DNA of 64,000 nt from WHTI01 sp963826105 (GTDB taxonomy: Bacteria; Actinomycetota; CADDZG01; WHSQ01), in assembly GCA_963826105.1 (NCBI GenBank), contig CAWGWA010000006.1, forward strand, positions 124,001 to 188,000, read 5' to 3'. The notes beneath the pieces were generated by a model. It made no database searches and was not told the DNA's origin. It was given only the letters and a program-made list of their open reading frames with translations. The position numbers and the translations under genes are program-made. This document shows positions 52,619-61,443 of the stretch, one piece after another (the first letter of the stretch is position 1; each line of letters starts with the position of its first letter).

Positions 52619-54844
52619 CTATCCAGACTGGATCACGTCTAGAGCGACGTCCTCGAAACGATCCCTCATCTCCCGCTTCAGGGCGATGTGCTCGTAGGCG
52701 GTCAATTCGGGATCCTCGTCAAGCATGTGGACCGCCAGATCACGTGCCTGCTTGATGACGTCTTGATGCTCCAACACCCGGGTCAGTTTCAGTTGCGGCA
52801 TGCCCGATTGGCGAGCGCCGAAAAGTTGCCCTTCGCCACGTTGCCGTAGATCGACGATGGCGAGCTCGAAGCCGTCGGTAGTACCGGCCACGGCCTCCAG
52901 GCGTTCGAACGCCATAGCGGTTCCCTCCTCCTCACCCTCAGGGTCAAGATCGGTCGCCAGGATGCAATGGGACGCATGTCCCCCGCGTCCGATACGTCCA
53001 CGTAGCTGATGGAGTTGCGCGAGGCCGAAGCGCTCGGCGTCCTCGATCAACATGACGGTCGCGTTGGGGACATCAACCCCAACCTCGACGACGGTGGTTG
53101 CAACCAGGACCTGCGTTATTCCGTCCCTGAAGGAGGTCATTGCCTCCTCTTTGTCCTGGCTCTTCATGTCGCCGTGAACGAGTCCGACCTTGAGATCCTG
53201 AAAGACATCGGCGGCCAGCCGGACCGCCTCCGCCTTTGCGTTCCGCAACTCGGTCTTGTTCGATTCGTCGCGTAGGGCGTAAACGATGAAGGCTTGGTGC
53301 CCGGCGGCAACCTGCTCTCGGATCACGCCGTACGCGTCGGATCGCGCCTGTTCGCCGAACGCGATGGTGGTACTGATCGGTTTACGTCCGGCAGGCAACT
53401 CGTCGAGGATCGAGACATCGAGATCGCCATAGATCGTGACCGCGAGCGTTCGAGGGATGGGGGTCGCGGTCATCACCAGGATGTCGGGCTCTCCTAACGT
53501 CCCCTTGTCCCGCAGAGACTTGCGCTGGTGGACCCCGAACCGGTGCTGCTCGTCGACGACCGCAACGCCTAATCGGGCGAAGTCGATCGAGTCCTGGATG
53601 AGGGCGTGCGTGCCGATCACGAGATCGATCGCGCCGGAGGCGACACCGGAGACGATCTCGGTCCTCTGAGACGCCGGCGTGGAACCGGTCAGCAACCGCA
53701 CGACCGGACGGCTGGAGGTCCCGGCGAACAGGTTGGCACCCTCGTGTTCCCCGAAGGCTCGATCGAGCAACTCCTTGACGGTAAGGAAGTGTTGCTCGGC
53801 CAGCACCTCGGTGGGGGCCATCAGTGCCGCCTGGCTGCCGCCCGCGATCGCGATCAAGCACGCGTAGAGCGCGACCACCGTTTTACCGGACCCGACCTCG
53901 CCCTCGACCAGGCGGTGCATCGGGAACGACTTTTGCATGTCCGCCGCGACCTCACTGCAGGCTACGCGCTGGGCACCGGTCAGTTCGAAGGGCAGCGCAC
54001 TGATGAAACTCTCCGGCAAGGAATCGGGAGCAGGTTTCGGATGAGAGACGCCCTGCACCGTCCGCTCGAGCCTCTTCTTACGGAACACGAGGCCCAGTTG
54101 GAGCGAGAAGATCTCGTCGAAAACGATCCTTCGCCGGGCCTTGAGGACGTCATCCTTGTCATCCGGGAAATGGATCGAACGGACCGCGTCGGCGCGCGTC
54201 ATGTATCCCAGACGCAGTCGCAGATCCGACGGGAGCGGGTCCATGATCTCTCCCGCCCCTTCGAGCGTTTCCCAGATGAGCTTCCTCAGGCCGTCGGTTG
54301 TGATTTCGGCGGAGGCCGGGTAGACGGGGATCACCCGACCGACATTGAATGGCTCGCGGCCTGTCCGGACGAGTTCGAAGCGGGGGGCGGCCATCTGGAG
54401 CTTGCCCCCGTAGACGCCGATCCGCCCGTAGAAGAACGCCACGTTCCCTTCGCTCAGGGCCCGCGCCGGCCATTCCTGGTTGAACCAGACGATCTCGAGG
54501 CGCCCGGTCTCGTCCCCGATCGTGGCCTTCAGCATCTTGCGCGCCTTGCCGTTCTTGGTCTTGGTGCGCATCGTGAACGGGCGGCCCATCTTGACGACCT
54601 TTGCGTGGACGGTGACGTCGCCGTCATGGCCTCCTCCGGCGAGTTTCCCGAGCTCCCGGATGGTGCTGAGTTGGGTGCGGTCCACGTGGTACCTGGGATA
54701 GTGCTGAAGAAGGTCCTGAACGCTTGCTATCCCCAGTTTCTCGAGCGCTTCGGCGCGTTTCCCGGTGATCCGCAGTGGGATCCTCCGGCGCAGTGGCGCG
54801 TATATCTCGAGCCCTTTGGGTGGTGCTTCGACGACCTCAGCCAT
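52619..54844 (-). CDS. recG: ATP-dependent DNA helicase RecG
   Basis: Remodels stalled replication forks and Holliday junctions. 741 residues: wedge/OB domain about 60-190, helicase Walker A GEVGSGKTVVAL, DEQH box VVDEQHRFGVHQR, TATPIPRTLA, and the second RecA domain with VEVGVDVPNATVM and QLHQLRGRIGRG. The TRG region QSGMPQLKLTRV is present near the end. It diverges from rpmB. Confidence 0.97.
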   Translation of the reverse strand: MAEVVEAPPKGLEIYAPLRRRIPLRITGKRAEALEKLGIASVQDLLQHYPRYHVDRTQLSTIRELGKLAGGGHDGDVTVHAKVVKMGRPFTMRTKTKNGKARKMLKATIGDETGRLEIVWFNQEWPARALSEGNVAFFYGRIGVYGGKLQMAAPRFELVRTGREPFNVGRVIPVYPASAEITTDGLRKLIWETLEGAGEIMDPLPSDLRLRLGYMTRADAVRSIHFPDDKDDVLKARRRIVFDEIFSLQLGLVFRKKRLERTVQGVSHPKPAPDSLPESFISALPFELTGAQRVACSEVAADMQKSFPMHRLVEGEVGSGKTVVALYACLIAIAGGSQAALMAPTEVLAEQHFLTVKELLDRAFGEHEGANLFAGTSSRPVVRLLTGSTPASQRTEIVSGVASGAIDLVIGTHALIQDSIDFARLGVAVVDEQHRFGVHQRKSLRDKGTLGEPDILVMTATPIPRTLAVTIYGDLDVSILDELPAGRKPISTTIAFGEQARSDAYGVIREQVAAGHQAFIVYALRDESNKTELRNAKAEAVRLAADVFQDLKVGLVHGDMKSQDKEEAMTSFRDGITQVLVATTVVEVGVDVPNATVMLIEDAERFGLAQLHQLRGRIGRGGHASHCILATDLDPEGEEEGTAMAFERLEAVAGTTDGFELAIVDLRQRGEGQLFGARQSGMPQLKLTRVLEHQDVIKQARDLAVHMLDEDPELTAYEHIALKREMRDRFEDVALDVIQSG

Positions 54845-54925
54845 GGGTTCCGAGACTAACTACGCTGGGGGGTCAGGGGTGGATTTCGCGGCCCGAGGAC
54901 CGATGTCTGGTAGCCTGCCCCCGCT

Positions 54926-55117
54926 ATGGCATCCGTATGTGACATCTGTGGAAAGACTCCCGGCTTCGGGAACAAAATCTCTCACTCGCACCGGCGCTCT
55001 CGTCGCCGGTGGAATCCCAATGTGCAGAAGATCAGGGTCGTCGTGAACGGCTCTCCCAAGCGAATGAGCGTCTGCACGAAGTGCATCAAGGCCAACAAGG
55101 TCTCTAAAGCCGGATAA
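54926..55117 (+). CDS. rpmB: 50S ribosomal protein L28
   Basis: A 63-residue basic protein: MASVCDICGKTPGFGNKISHSHRRSRRRWNPN, then VSVCTKC-type pair near 51-54. Both CxxC pairs are kept, so it is the zinc-binding form. It starts a plus-strand run with the YihY gene 15 bases later, divergent from recG. Confidence 0.97.
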   Translation: MASVCDICGKTPGFGNKISHSHRRSRRRWNPNVQKIRVVVNGSPKRMSVCTKCIKANKVSKAG

Positions 55118-55132
55118 ATTCCGGGGCCGGAC

Positions 55133-56035
55133 GTGGGACGTATAACGACCAGGGTGAAGCTCAAGGTCGAACGCGCCCGGGCCCGGTTCGGGATCGTGGA
55201 TGTCGTCATCACGACCTTCCGTCGTTTCTCGGCGAATGACGGCGGGGTTCTCGCCGCCGCTCTCACGTACTACATGTTCTTCTCCGTCTTCCCCCTGCTC
55301 CTCTTCTCCGCATCCGCGGTCGGGTACCTGACCTTCCTGTCCGAGGGATTCCGGGAGAACCTGCTCCGCTCGGGGCTCGAGGGGGTGCCACTGCTCAACC
55401 AGATCCTCACCTACGACATGCTCGAGTCCCTCAAAGAGAACCGCGGAACGCTCGCCATCGTCGGACTGCTCCTCGCTCTCTACTCGGGTTCGGGGGCTGT
55501 GGTCGCTCTACGCCACGGACTCAACCGGATCGATTGCGTCGAGGACGAAGGAAACTTCTTCGCCAAGCGTCTCGATTCACTGAGGTGGCTCGCGTATCTG
55601 GGACTCGCCACCGTGGTCTCGTTCACGGCGACGGTACTCGTGCAGGTTCTGGGGTCGAAGGTTGGCTCCAGCACACTGGCCACGCTGCTCGTCTCAGTGG
55701 TTCTTTCGGTCGTCGCGGTCGCCGTGAATACAGGGATCTTCGCCACCGCTTTCAAGTACCTCTCTAACAAGGAGCGCTCCTGGAGAGAGGTCTTTCCTGG
55801 TGCTCTCGTCGCGGCGATCGCCTTCGAGGTGCTGAAACTCGCAGGCGGCGCCTACCTCAGTGCAGGCGCTCAGGGGCGTAGTCGTACCTTCGGGGCATTC
55901 TCGGCGGCTGCGGGTTTGCTCGTGGCGTCGTACCTTTTAGCTCAGGTAACACTGCTTTCCGCTGAGCTGAACGCGGTCCTGGCCGAGCGGAGCGAGCGAC
56001 GTACGACCAAACCAGAACCAGAGGAGAAGCCATGA
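55133..56035 (+). CDS. YihY/UPF0761-family membrane protein
   Basis: Inner-membrane protein of 300 residues, start GTG. Six or so helices carry the family motifs: FSANDGGVLAAALTYYMFFSVFPLLLF, LALYSGSGAVVALRHGLNRI and GAFSAAAGLLVASYLLAQVTLLSAELNA. Once called RNase BN, now regarded as a transporter-like envelope protein of unknown substrate. Its stop overlaps the next gene by four bases, beginning a four-gene envelope cluster. Confidence 0.9.
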   Translation: MGRITTRVKLKVERARARFGIVDVVITTFRRFSANDGGVLAAALTYYMFFSVFPLLLFSASAVGYLTFLSEGFRENLLRSGLEGVPLLNQILTYDMLESLKENRGTLAIVGLLLALYSGSGAVVALRHGLNRIDCVEDEGNFFAKRLDSLRWLAYLGLATVVSFTATVLVQVLGSKVGSSTLATLLVSVVLSVVAVAVNTGIFATAFKYLSNKERSWREVFPGALVAAIAFEVLKLAGGAYLSAGAQGRSRTFGAFSAAAGLLVASYLLAQVTLLSAELNAVLAERSERRTTKPEPEEKP

Positions 56036-56466
56036 GAAGAGAAGGTGTGGATCCGAGCACAGGCAACGGCCACTCCCCCGAGAAATCCGCGGGGCAACTT
56101 CTTAAGGAAGTCACCGAGGACCTCTCGACCCTAGTGCGCAAGGAGGTCGAACTTGCCAAGCAGGAATTGGGCCATTCGGTCTCTGAGAAGGCCAAGGGGA
56201 TCGCTGCGTTCGCCATCCTTGCCACCCTTGGGTTCTTCTCGCTGATCTTCATGCTGCTCTCGATCAGGGACGGCCTCGTCACTGCGATGAACGGATGGGT
56301 GTGGCTGGCAGACATCCTTACAGCGGTGATACTGCTGCTGATCGGCTTCCTTGCCTTCCTCTTCGCGAAGAAGAAGATGGCGGCCCCGATCTCGGCGGAG
56401 AAGACGAAGGAATCGCTCAAGGCCGATGTCGAGATGGTCAAGACCGTCGGTCGAAGGACCCCCTAA
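56032..56466 (+). CDS. Phage-holin-superfamily III-like membrane protein (DUF1469)
   Basis: A 144-residue protein with an amphipathic N-terminal helix (LLKEVTEDLSTLVRKEVELAKQEL) and two membrane helices (about 60-82 and 92-112), the typical actinobacterial Phage_holin_3_6 layout. It is not evidence of a phage: such genes usually sit beside DUF3618 genes, as here. Function unknown, probably envelope-related. It overlaps the YihY gene. Confidence 0.85.
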   Translation: MRREGVDPSTGNGHSPEKSAGQLLKEVTEDLSTLVRKEVELAKQELGHSVSEKAKGIAAFAILATLGFFSLIFMLLSIRDGLVTAMNGWVWLADILTAVILLLIGFLAFLFAKKKMAAPISAEKTKESLKADVEMVKTVGRRTP

Positions 56467-56487
56467 CAAAGAGATCGGAGTGAACAC

Positions 56488-56682
56488 ATGAGCACCGACC
56501 CGAACGTGACGCTCGCCGAGATCGAGCAGACCCGTGAGGATCTCGCCCGCAAGGTCGACGACCTGGTGGGCCGGGCCAAGGTCGAGGCGGCCGAGGCCGG
56601 CAAGAAGATGGCGGTGGGCTTAGTTGCCCTCGCCGGTCTCCTGGTGATCGGTTTGATCGCCAAGAGACGCGTCGGTCGATAA
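56488..56682 (+). CDS. DUF3618 family protein
   Basis: A 64-residue protein with the DUF3618 motif LAEIEQTREDLARKVDDL followed by a single membrane helix (VGLVALAGLLVIGLIA) and basic tail. It commonly follows a DUF1469 gene in actinobacteria, as it does here 22 bases downstream. A role at the membrane is likely, nothing more is known. Confidence 0.85.
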   Translation: MSTDPNVTLAEIEQTREDLARKVDDLVGRAKVEAAEAGKKMAVGLVALAGLLVIGLIAKRRVGR

Positions 56683-57453
56683 TTGGTGACCGGGTACCCC
56701 GCGCCGACAAACTTCTCGGGGATGATCGCCGATTCCCTCCGTCTCTACCGGATGGCTCCACGCACGTTGATGTTGGTCTTCCTCGTGCTCGGGTTCTTTG
56801 ACGGTGTTCTGAGATTTGGGAGTGTCGTGATCGCCGACAACATGGAAGCGGATCTCTTGGAGCTCGCGTTCGGACTTGTCATCCCCGTGGTGGTCACGGT
56901 CACCCTGGGTGGCATCGGCGTGGCGATCGGAGGCGCGGTACTAGCCGACCGATTGGCGGGCAAGGTGACCACCGCGCGAGAGACGCTGTCGTCCGGATTC
57001 CCCATGCGTGAAGTAGTTGCAAGCGGTCTACTGGCCGCAGCGATCACCCTGGTCCTCGCGGTGGTACTGGCCCCTTTGATGCTGTTGATCCTTCCCATGT
57101 TCTTCGGGCCCCCGATCATCGTGCTTGTGGTCGCTCTCGAGCGCCAACGCCTGCAGCCCGCGATCACTCGAGCTCGGTCCCTGACCAAAGGAAGCGCCGG
57201 GCGGCTCGTCGGCGCGTTCCTGGTGATCGCCCTGGGGATCGGACTCCTCCAACTCATGCTCACCCAGATCGGCTTCGGAGTATCCAACTCGCTCACCGAA
57301 GGGGCGCAGCTTGCGATCGTCCTTGCGTTCCTGAGCGTCATCCAGGCTCTGCTGTACCCGTACATCGCGGCCACCGGCCTGATCGCCTATCTCGACGTCA
57401 GAGCACGCACCGAGAACTTCGGAGAGGAGGACCTGAAGACCCTGCGGGCGTGA
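56683..57453 (+). CDS. Multi-pass membrane protein, 256 aa
   Basis: About six hydrophobic segments with an N-terminal cytoplasmic motif NFSGMIADSLRLYRMAPRTLML and a conserved-looking FGPPIIVLVVALERQRLQPAITRARSLTKG loop, similar to glycerophosphodiesterase-type membrane domains. The frame opens TTG-GTG directly after the DUF3618 stop; either codon could start it. Last of the envelope cluster, converging on thiD. Confidence 0.78.
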   Translation: MVTGYPAPTNFSGMIADSLRLYRMAPRTLMLVFLVLGFFDGVLRFGSVVIADNMEADLLELAFGLVIPVVVTVTLGGIGVAIGGAVLADRLAGKVTTARETLSSGFPMREVVASGLLAAAITLVLAVVLAPLMLLILPMFFGPPIIVLVVALERQRLQPAITRARSLTKGSAGRLVGAFLVIALGIGLLQLMLTQIGFGVSNSLTEGAQLAIVLAFLSVIQALLYPYIAATGLIAYLDVRARTENFGEEDLKTLRA

Positions 57454-57456
57454 GAC

Positions 57457-58260
57457 CTAGAGGTTCCATCCCGGATTGACCGGTCCGTAACCTTTACCGA
57501 TCCGCAAGCCGTGCTCGATCGCCCCAGACACGAATGCCTTGGCGGTCTCCACCGCGGTCGTGAGATCGTCACCATGTGCAAGTCGGGCCGCGATGGCCGC
57601 TGAGATCGTGCACCCCGTCCCGTGGGTGTCCTCGGTGTCGAAGCGGGGTCCGGAGACCTCGAGGAACTGCTCGCCATCGAAGAGCACGTCGATCGCTCGT
57701 TCCCCCGGAAGGTGTCCACCCTTGACCAGTACCGCCCGCGGTCCAAGGTCCTTGAGAGCGCGGGCGGCTTCCTTGACCTCGTCGATGGTGGTTGCCTCGT
57801 CCCAGCCAAGGAGTCCCGCAGCCTCGAACAGGTTTGGGGTGATGAGGGTCGCCAGCGGAAAGATCCGCTCGACGAGGGTCGAGACCGCGCTCTGCTCGAG
57901 CAGCCAGTCGCGGCTCTTGGCGACGAACACCGGGTCGACCACGAGGTTCTCGATGCCATGAGCACTCATCGCATCAGCTACCGCGCTGACGATCTCGGCC
58001 GACACCAGCATCCCGGTCTTGGCCGCGTCGGTTCCGATGTCCGTCATGACCGCGTCGATCTGTGCAACCACGAACTCCGCTGGCACGGGATGGATGCCCG
58101 ACACTCCGGTCGTGTTCTGGGCGGTCAAGGCGGTCAATGCGCTCATCCCGTGGCAGCCGAGCGCGAGGAACGTCTTGAGGTCGGCCTGGATGCCGGCACC
58201 TCCGCCGGAATCCGAGCCGGCGATGGTCAGGACGCGCGGGATAGAGGCTTGATCTCTCAT
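57457..58260 (-). CDS. thiD: Hydroxymethylpyrimidine (phosphate) kinase ThiD
   Basis: Phosphorylates HMP and HMP-P in thiamine synthesis. From ATG 58260, overlapping the thiL stop by ATGA, it has 267 residues: VLTIAGSDSGGGAGIQADLKTF, the ribokinase-type DPVFVAKSRDWLL, VLVKGGHLPG and the GTGCTISAAIAARLA active-site loop. An ATG five codons earlier is possible. Paired with thiL. Confidence 0.95.
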   Translation of the reverse strand: MRDQASIPRVLTIAGSDSGGGAGIQADLKTFLALGCHGMSALTALTAQNTTGVSGIHPVPAEFVVAQIDAVMTDIGTDAAKTGMLVSAEIVSAVADAMSAHGIENLVVDPVFVAKSRDWLLEQSAVSTLVERIFPLATLITPNLFEAAGLLGWDEATTIDEVKEAARALKDLGPRAVLVKGGHLPGERAIDVLFDGEQFLEVSGPRFDTEDTHGTGCTISAAIAARLAHGDDLTTAVETAKAFVSGAIEHGLRIGKGYGPVNPGWNL

Positions 58261-59240
58261 CTCAAGTGGTCCCACCCCTTCTCTTTCCAGGCCCCCAGGT
58301 CGCGGGATCCGATCGTTCGGGTGTCACCATCCGTCACTTCCCCGATCCTGGTGATAGTGATCCCACCGGGTGACGTCTCCGGCAGGTCACGTCCGGCGGA
58401 GATCGTGAAGAGCAACTCGAAGTCCTCCCCCCCAGTCACCGCCGCCGTCAGAGGATCGAGCCCCGCGACGGTTGTGAGATCGTCATCGATCGGAAGCAGG
58501 CCCTCATCGATGTGACAGCCACGTCCGGACGCGTCGAGGAGCCGGGACAGATCCACGGCGAGGCCGTCGGAGAGATCGATCATCGCGGTCGGCTCGAACC
58601 CCTCGAGCCAGCGCGCTGCCTCCAAACGCGGTTCCGGTCTTAGCTGCCGGGAACGCAGGCTCATCGCGGCGTCGTCGTCCCGCGTGGAGCGCGCTCCCAG
58701 GAGCGCCAAACCTCCGGCGGCGCCTCCCAAGCTGCCGGTGACGTAGATGGCGTCTCCGACCCCGGCCCCCGAACGCAGCGGAAGGGCGTCGCCGGCGGTT
58801 CCGAGCAGGGTGATCGTGACCACCAAGGTCGGCGCCTCGCTGATGTCCCCACCGACCAGTGCGATCCCCCAGCGTTCCCCGGCCTCAACCAGTCCGGAGA
58901 TGAAGTCGTCGACGAAGGCCAGAGAAGTGAGGCGCGGGAGTGCGAGCGAGGTCACTGCGTGCCTCGGGCGTCCGCACATCGCGGCGATGTCCGAAGCGTT
59001 GGCCGCCAGGGCCTTCCAGGCGACGTCGGCACCAGATGCGTAGGAGAGGTCGAAGTCGAACCCCTCCACCAAGGTGTCGATGGTGACCAGTAGGCGACCG
59101 TCCGGACGGTCCAGAACCGCAGTGTCATCGCCGGCCCACACCTCTCCCGCGGCGGGCGCCGGCAGACGATCCGAGAGCAACTTCAGAAGACCAGCCTCTC
59201 CGAGTTCGGATACCGTTCCCTTGCGGTGGTCCTTACTCAT
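58257..59240 (-). CDS. thiL: Thiamine-monophosphate kinase ThiL
   Basis: Phosphorylates thiamine monophosphate to the active diphosphate. The 327-residue PurM-like protein has VWAGDDTAVLDRPDGRLLVTIDTLVEGFDF, ALAANASDIAAMCGRP, ALVGGDISEAP and MIDLSDGLAVDLSRLL, then GGEDFELLFT. Coupled to thiD; no thiC/thiE genes in the window. Confidence 0.95.
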   Translation of the reverse strand: MSKDHRKGTVSELGEAGLLKLLSDRLPAPAAGEVWAGDDTAVLDRPDGRLLVTIDTLVEGFDFDLSYASGADVAWKALAANASDIAAMCGRPRHAVTSLALPRLTSLAFVDDFISGLVEAGERWGIALVGGDISEAPTLVVTITLLGTAGDALPLRSGAGVGDAIYVTGSLGGAAGGLALLGARSTRDDDAAMSLRSRQLRPEPRLEAARWLEGFEPTAMIDLSDGLAVDLSRLLDASGRGCHIDEGLLPIDDDLTTVAGLDPLTAAVTGGEDFELLFTISAGRDLPETSPGGITITRIGEVTDGDTRTIGSRDLGAWKEKGWDHLR

Positions 59241-59260
59241 AGTCGCTCAGGGGGAATCGA

Positions 59261-59467
59261 ATGGCCGTCATGAACACGATCGATCTGACCGGTGTGTCCA
59301 CGGAGAGTTGGGCAGACGCCGCTCGTCAGGCGATCAAGGAGGCGTCGCGGACCATCCGACAGATCACCAAGCTCGACATCATCAGCACCAGCGCGGTCGT
59401 TCAAGACGGAGTCATCGCCGAGTATCACACCGAGGTGCGCTTGTTCTTCAAGGTGGAAGAGCGCTAG
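59261..59467 (+). CDS. Dodecin
   Basis: A 68-residue dodecin, forming a dodecameric sphere that stores flavin or CoA. The family core TGVSTESWADAARQAIKEASRTIRQITKLDI and the C-terminal strands YHTEVRLFFKVEER are present, with the flavin-stacking Trp. The start may be the second ATG (residue 4). Divergent from thiL, convergent on pckA. Confidence 0.93.
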   Translation: MAVMNTIDLTGVSTESWADAARQAIKEASRTIRQITKLDIISTSAVVQDGVIAEYHTEVRLFFKVEER

Positions 59468-59476
59468 CCCCACGGT

Positions 59477-61054
59477 TCAGTCGGCCGACGGACCGGCCTT
59501 CGCCACCTCTGCAGGCACCGTGTCCCGGAAACGCTCGAAGTTCTCCACGAACATCTTTGCGAGTTCGCGCGCCTGGATCTCATAGGCGTCCTTGTCCTCC
59601 CACGTCGACTGAGGATCGAGGACGCCCTCGGGCACACCGGGGCAACTGACCGGCACATCGACGTTGAAGATCGGGTGTCGCGTAGTCTCGGCGTCGCGTA
59701 GGGCCCCCGAGGTAGCCGCGTTGACCATCGCCCTGGTCATGGGGAGGTCCATACGCTTGCCTACCCCATATGCGCCACCGGTCCACCCTGTGTTCACGAG
59801 AAACACCTCGGCGTCGTACTTCTCGATGCACTCTCCGAGCATGTGCGCATAGACGCTCGGAGGGAGCGGCAGGAACGGGCTACCGAAACAGGTCGAGAAG
59901 GTTGCCTGGGGTTCGTCGCCGAGTCCGGCTTCTGTGCCCGCAAGCTTCGAGGTGAAACCGGAGAGGAAGTGGTACATCGCGGCATCGGGAGTGAGCTTCG
60001 CGATCGGAGGTAGAACCCCAAAGGCATCCGCGGTGAGGAAAACGATGGTGCGTGCGTGTCCGGCGCGACCTTCCGGGACGAAGCCGGGGATGGCCTCCAA
60101 CGGATAGGCGGCTCGGGTGTTCTCGGTGAGGCTGCTGTCTTCGTAGTCAACCACCCGCGTCTTGTCGTCCATGACGACGTTCTCGACCACGCTGCCGAAG
60201 CCGATCGCGTCCCAGATCTGTGGCTCGTTCTCTGCTGACAGATCGATGCACTTCGCATAGCACCCGCCCTCGAAGTTGAAGACGCCCTTGCTCGACCATC
60301 CATGCTCGTCGTCGCCGATCAGGTGGCGGTGTGGGTCCGCCGACAAGGTCGTCTTGCCAGTTCCAGAGAGCCCGAAGAAGAGGGCGACGTCGTCCTCATC
60401 CTCGCCGACGTTGGCCGAGCAATGCATACCCAGGACTCCGTCGACCGGGAACAGGTAGTTGGCAGATGTGAAGATCGACTTCTTCATCTCACCCGCGTAG
60501 CGCGTGCCGCAGATCAAGACCTGCTTGCGCTCGAGGTCGAGTCCTACGAATGCTTCAGAGTTGGTACCGTCGCGCTCGGGGACAGCCTCGAAGCTGGGCG
60601 CCGACAGGATAGTGAACTCGGGTTCGAAACCCTGCATCTCATCGAGCGTCGGACGACGGAAGAGTTGGCGACCGAATAGAGCGTGCCACGCGAGATCGGT
60701 GATCACCCGAAGCTTTATCCGATGATCGGGGTCGGCTCCGACATATCCATCGATCACGAAGAGCTCGCGACCCTCGAGGTGCGCCCTGATTCGCTCCCCC
60801 AGCGCATCGAACACCTCGGGATCAACCGCTTGATTGGTGCCGCCCCAATCGATCTTGTTCTTGGACTCCCCATGCGCAACGAAGAAGCGGTCCTTGGGTG
60901 AGCGACCGGTTCGCGACCCGGTGGTCGCCACGAGTGCTCCCCGCTCGGTCAGCCTTCCCTCGCCCCGAGAGACGGCCAGCTCGATGAGTTCGGGAACGCT
61001 CGGGTTGAGATGGACGGTGCCGGGGTTCTTGATGCCGGACAACTCGGCGGACAT
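59477..61054 (-). CDS. pckA: Phosphoenolpyruvate carboxykinase (ATP)
   Basis: Makes PEP from oxaloacetate for gluconeogenesis. 525 residues of the ATP-dependent class: TGSRTGRSPKDRFFV, MKKSIFTSANYLFP, Walker A FGLSGTGKTTLSADP (228-236) and LIGDDEHGW. Most classical actinobacteria use the GTP form, so the ATP form is of taxonomic interest. AAGGAG lies upstream of ATG 61054. Confidence 0.97.
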   Translation of the reverse strand: MSAELSGIKNPGTVHLNPSVPELIELAVSRGEGRLTERGALVATTGSRTGRSPKDRFFVAHGESKNKIDWGGTNQAVDPEVFDALGERIRAHLEGRELFVIDGYVGADPDHRIKLRVITDLAWHALFGRQLFRRPTLDEMQGFEPEFTILSAPSFEAVPERDGTNSEAFVGLDLERKQVLICGTRYAGEMKKSIFTSANYLFPVDGVLGMHCSANVGEDEDDVALFFGLSGTGKTTLSADPHRHLIGDDEHGWSSKGVFNFEGGCYAKCIDLSAENEPQIWDAIGFGSVVENVVMDDKTRVVDYEDSSLTENTRAAYPLEAIPGFVPEGRAGHARTIVFLTADAFGVLPPIAKLTPDAAMYHFLSGFTSKLAGTEAGLGDEPQATFSTCFGSPFLPLPPSVYAHMLGECIEKYDAEVFLVNTGWTGGAYGVGKRMDLPMTRAMVNAATSGALRDAETTRHPIFNVDVPVSCPGVPEGVLDPQSTWEDKDAYEIQARELAKMFVENFERFRDTVPAEVAKAGPSAD

Positions 61055-61142
61055 TTTCGGAGGTGCTCCTTCTCGGGGCGGACTTGAGGTTCCAGACTCC
61101 TCGTAACACTACCAACGGCGCCTCAAACCCAGGTCCCTGCGT

Positions 61143-61171
61143 TTGAGTAGACTCTGCCCTCTTCATATGGA
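61143..61171 (+). promoter_or_regulatory. Candidate promoter for the Lrp-domain gene
   Basis: TTGAGT and TATGGA are 17 bases apart, ending 32 bases before the GTG start at 61204. It lies in the divergent gap with pckA. Moderate match to a housekeeping sigma promoter. Confidence 0.35.
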
Positions 61172-61203
61172 AACGATCCGTCGATCGCAGGGAGGCTGAA
61201 GGC

Positions 61204-61443
61204 GTGGCAGACGTTCAGGCATACATCCTGATCCAGACTGAGGTCGGCAAGGCCGCCCAGGTTGCCCAATCGGTTCGAGACATCGACGGCGTAGATGCAG
61301 CCGAAGACGTCACCGGCCCCTACGACGTGATCGTCAGAGCATCAGCAGCGAACGTCGATGACCTCGGCAAGCTCGTGGTGGCAAAGATCCAGGCGGTCGA
61401 CGGGATCACGCGAACTCTCACGTGCCCGGTGGTCCACCTCTAG
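61204..61443 (+). CDS. Stand-alone Lrp/AsnC ligand-binding (RAM) domain protein
   Basis: A 79-residue α/β protein (GTG start behind GGGAGG) consisting only of the effector domain: VQAYILIQTEVGKAAQVAQSVRDIDGV, TGPYDVIVRASAANVDDLGKLVV and ITRTLTCPVVHL. No DNA-binding helix-turn-helix is present. Such proteins may bind an amino acid or mix with full-length Lrp proteins. It overlaps the convergent gpsA by four bases. Confidence 0.88.
   Translation: MADVQAYILIQTEVGKAAQVAQSVRDIDGVDAAEDVTGPYDVIVRASAANVDDLGKLVVAKIQAVDGITRTLTCPVVHL

Noticed and set aside
56032..56682. Holin-like protein as a sign of a prophage
   Set aside because: It is the common chromosomal DUF1469-DUF3618 pair; no other phage gene is near.
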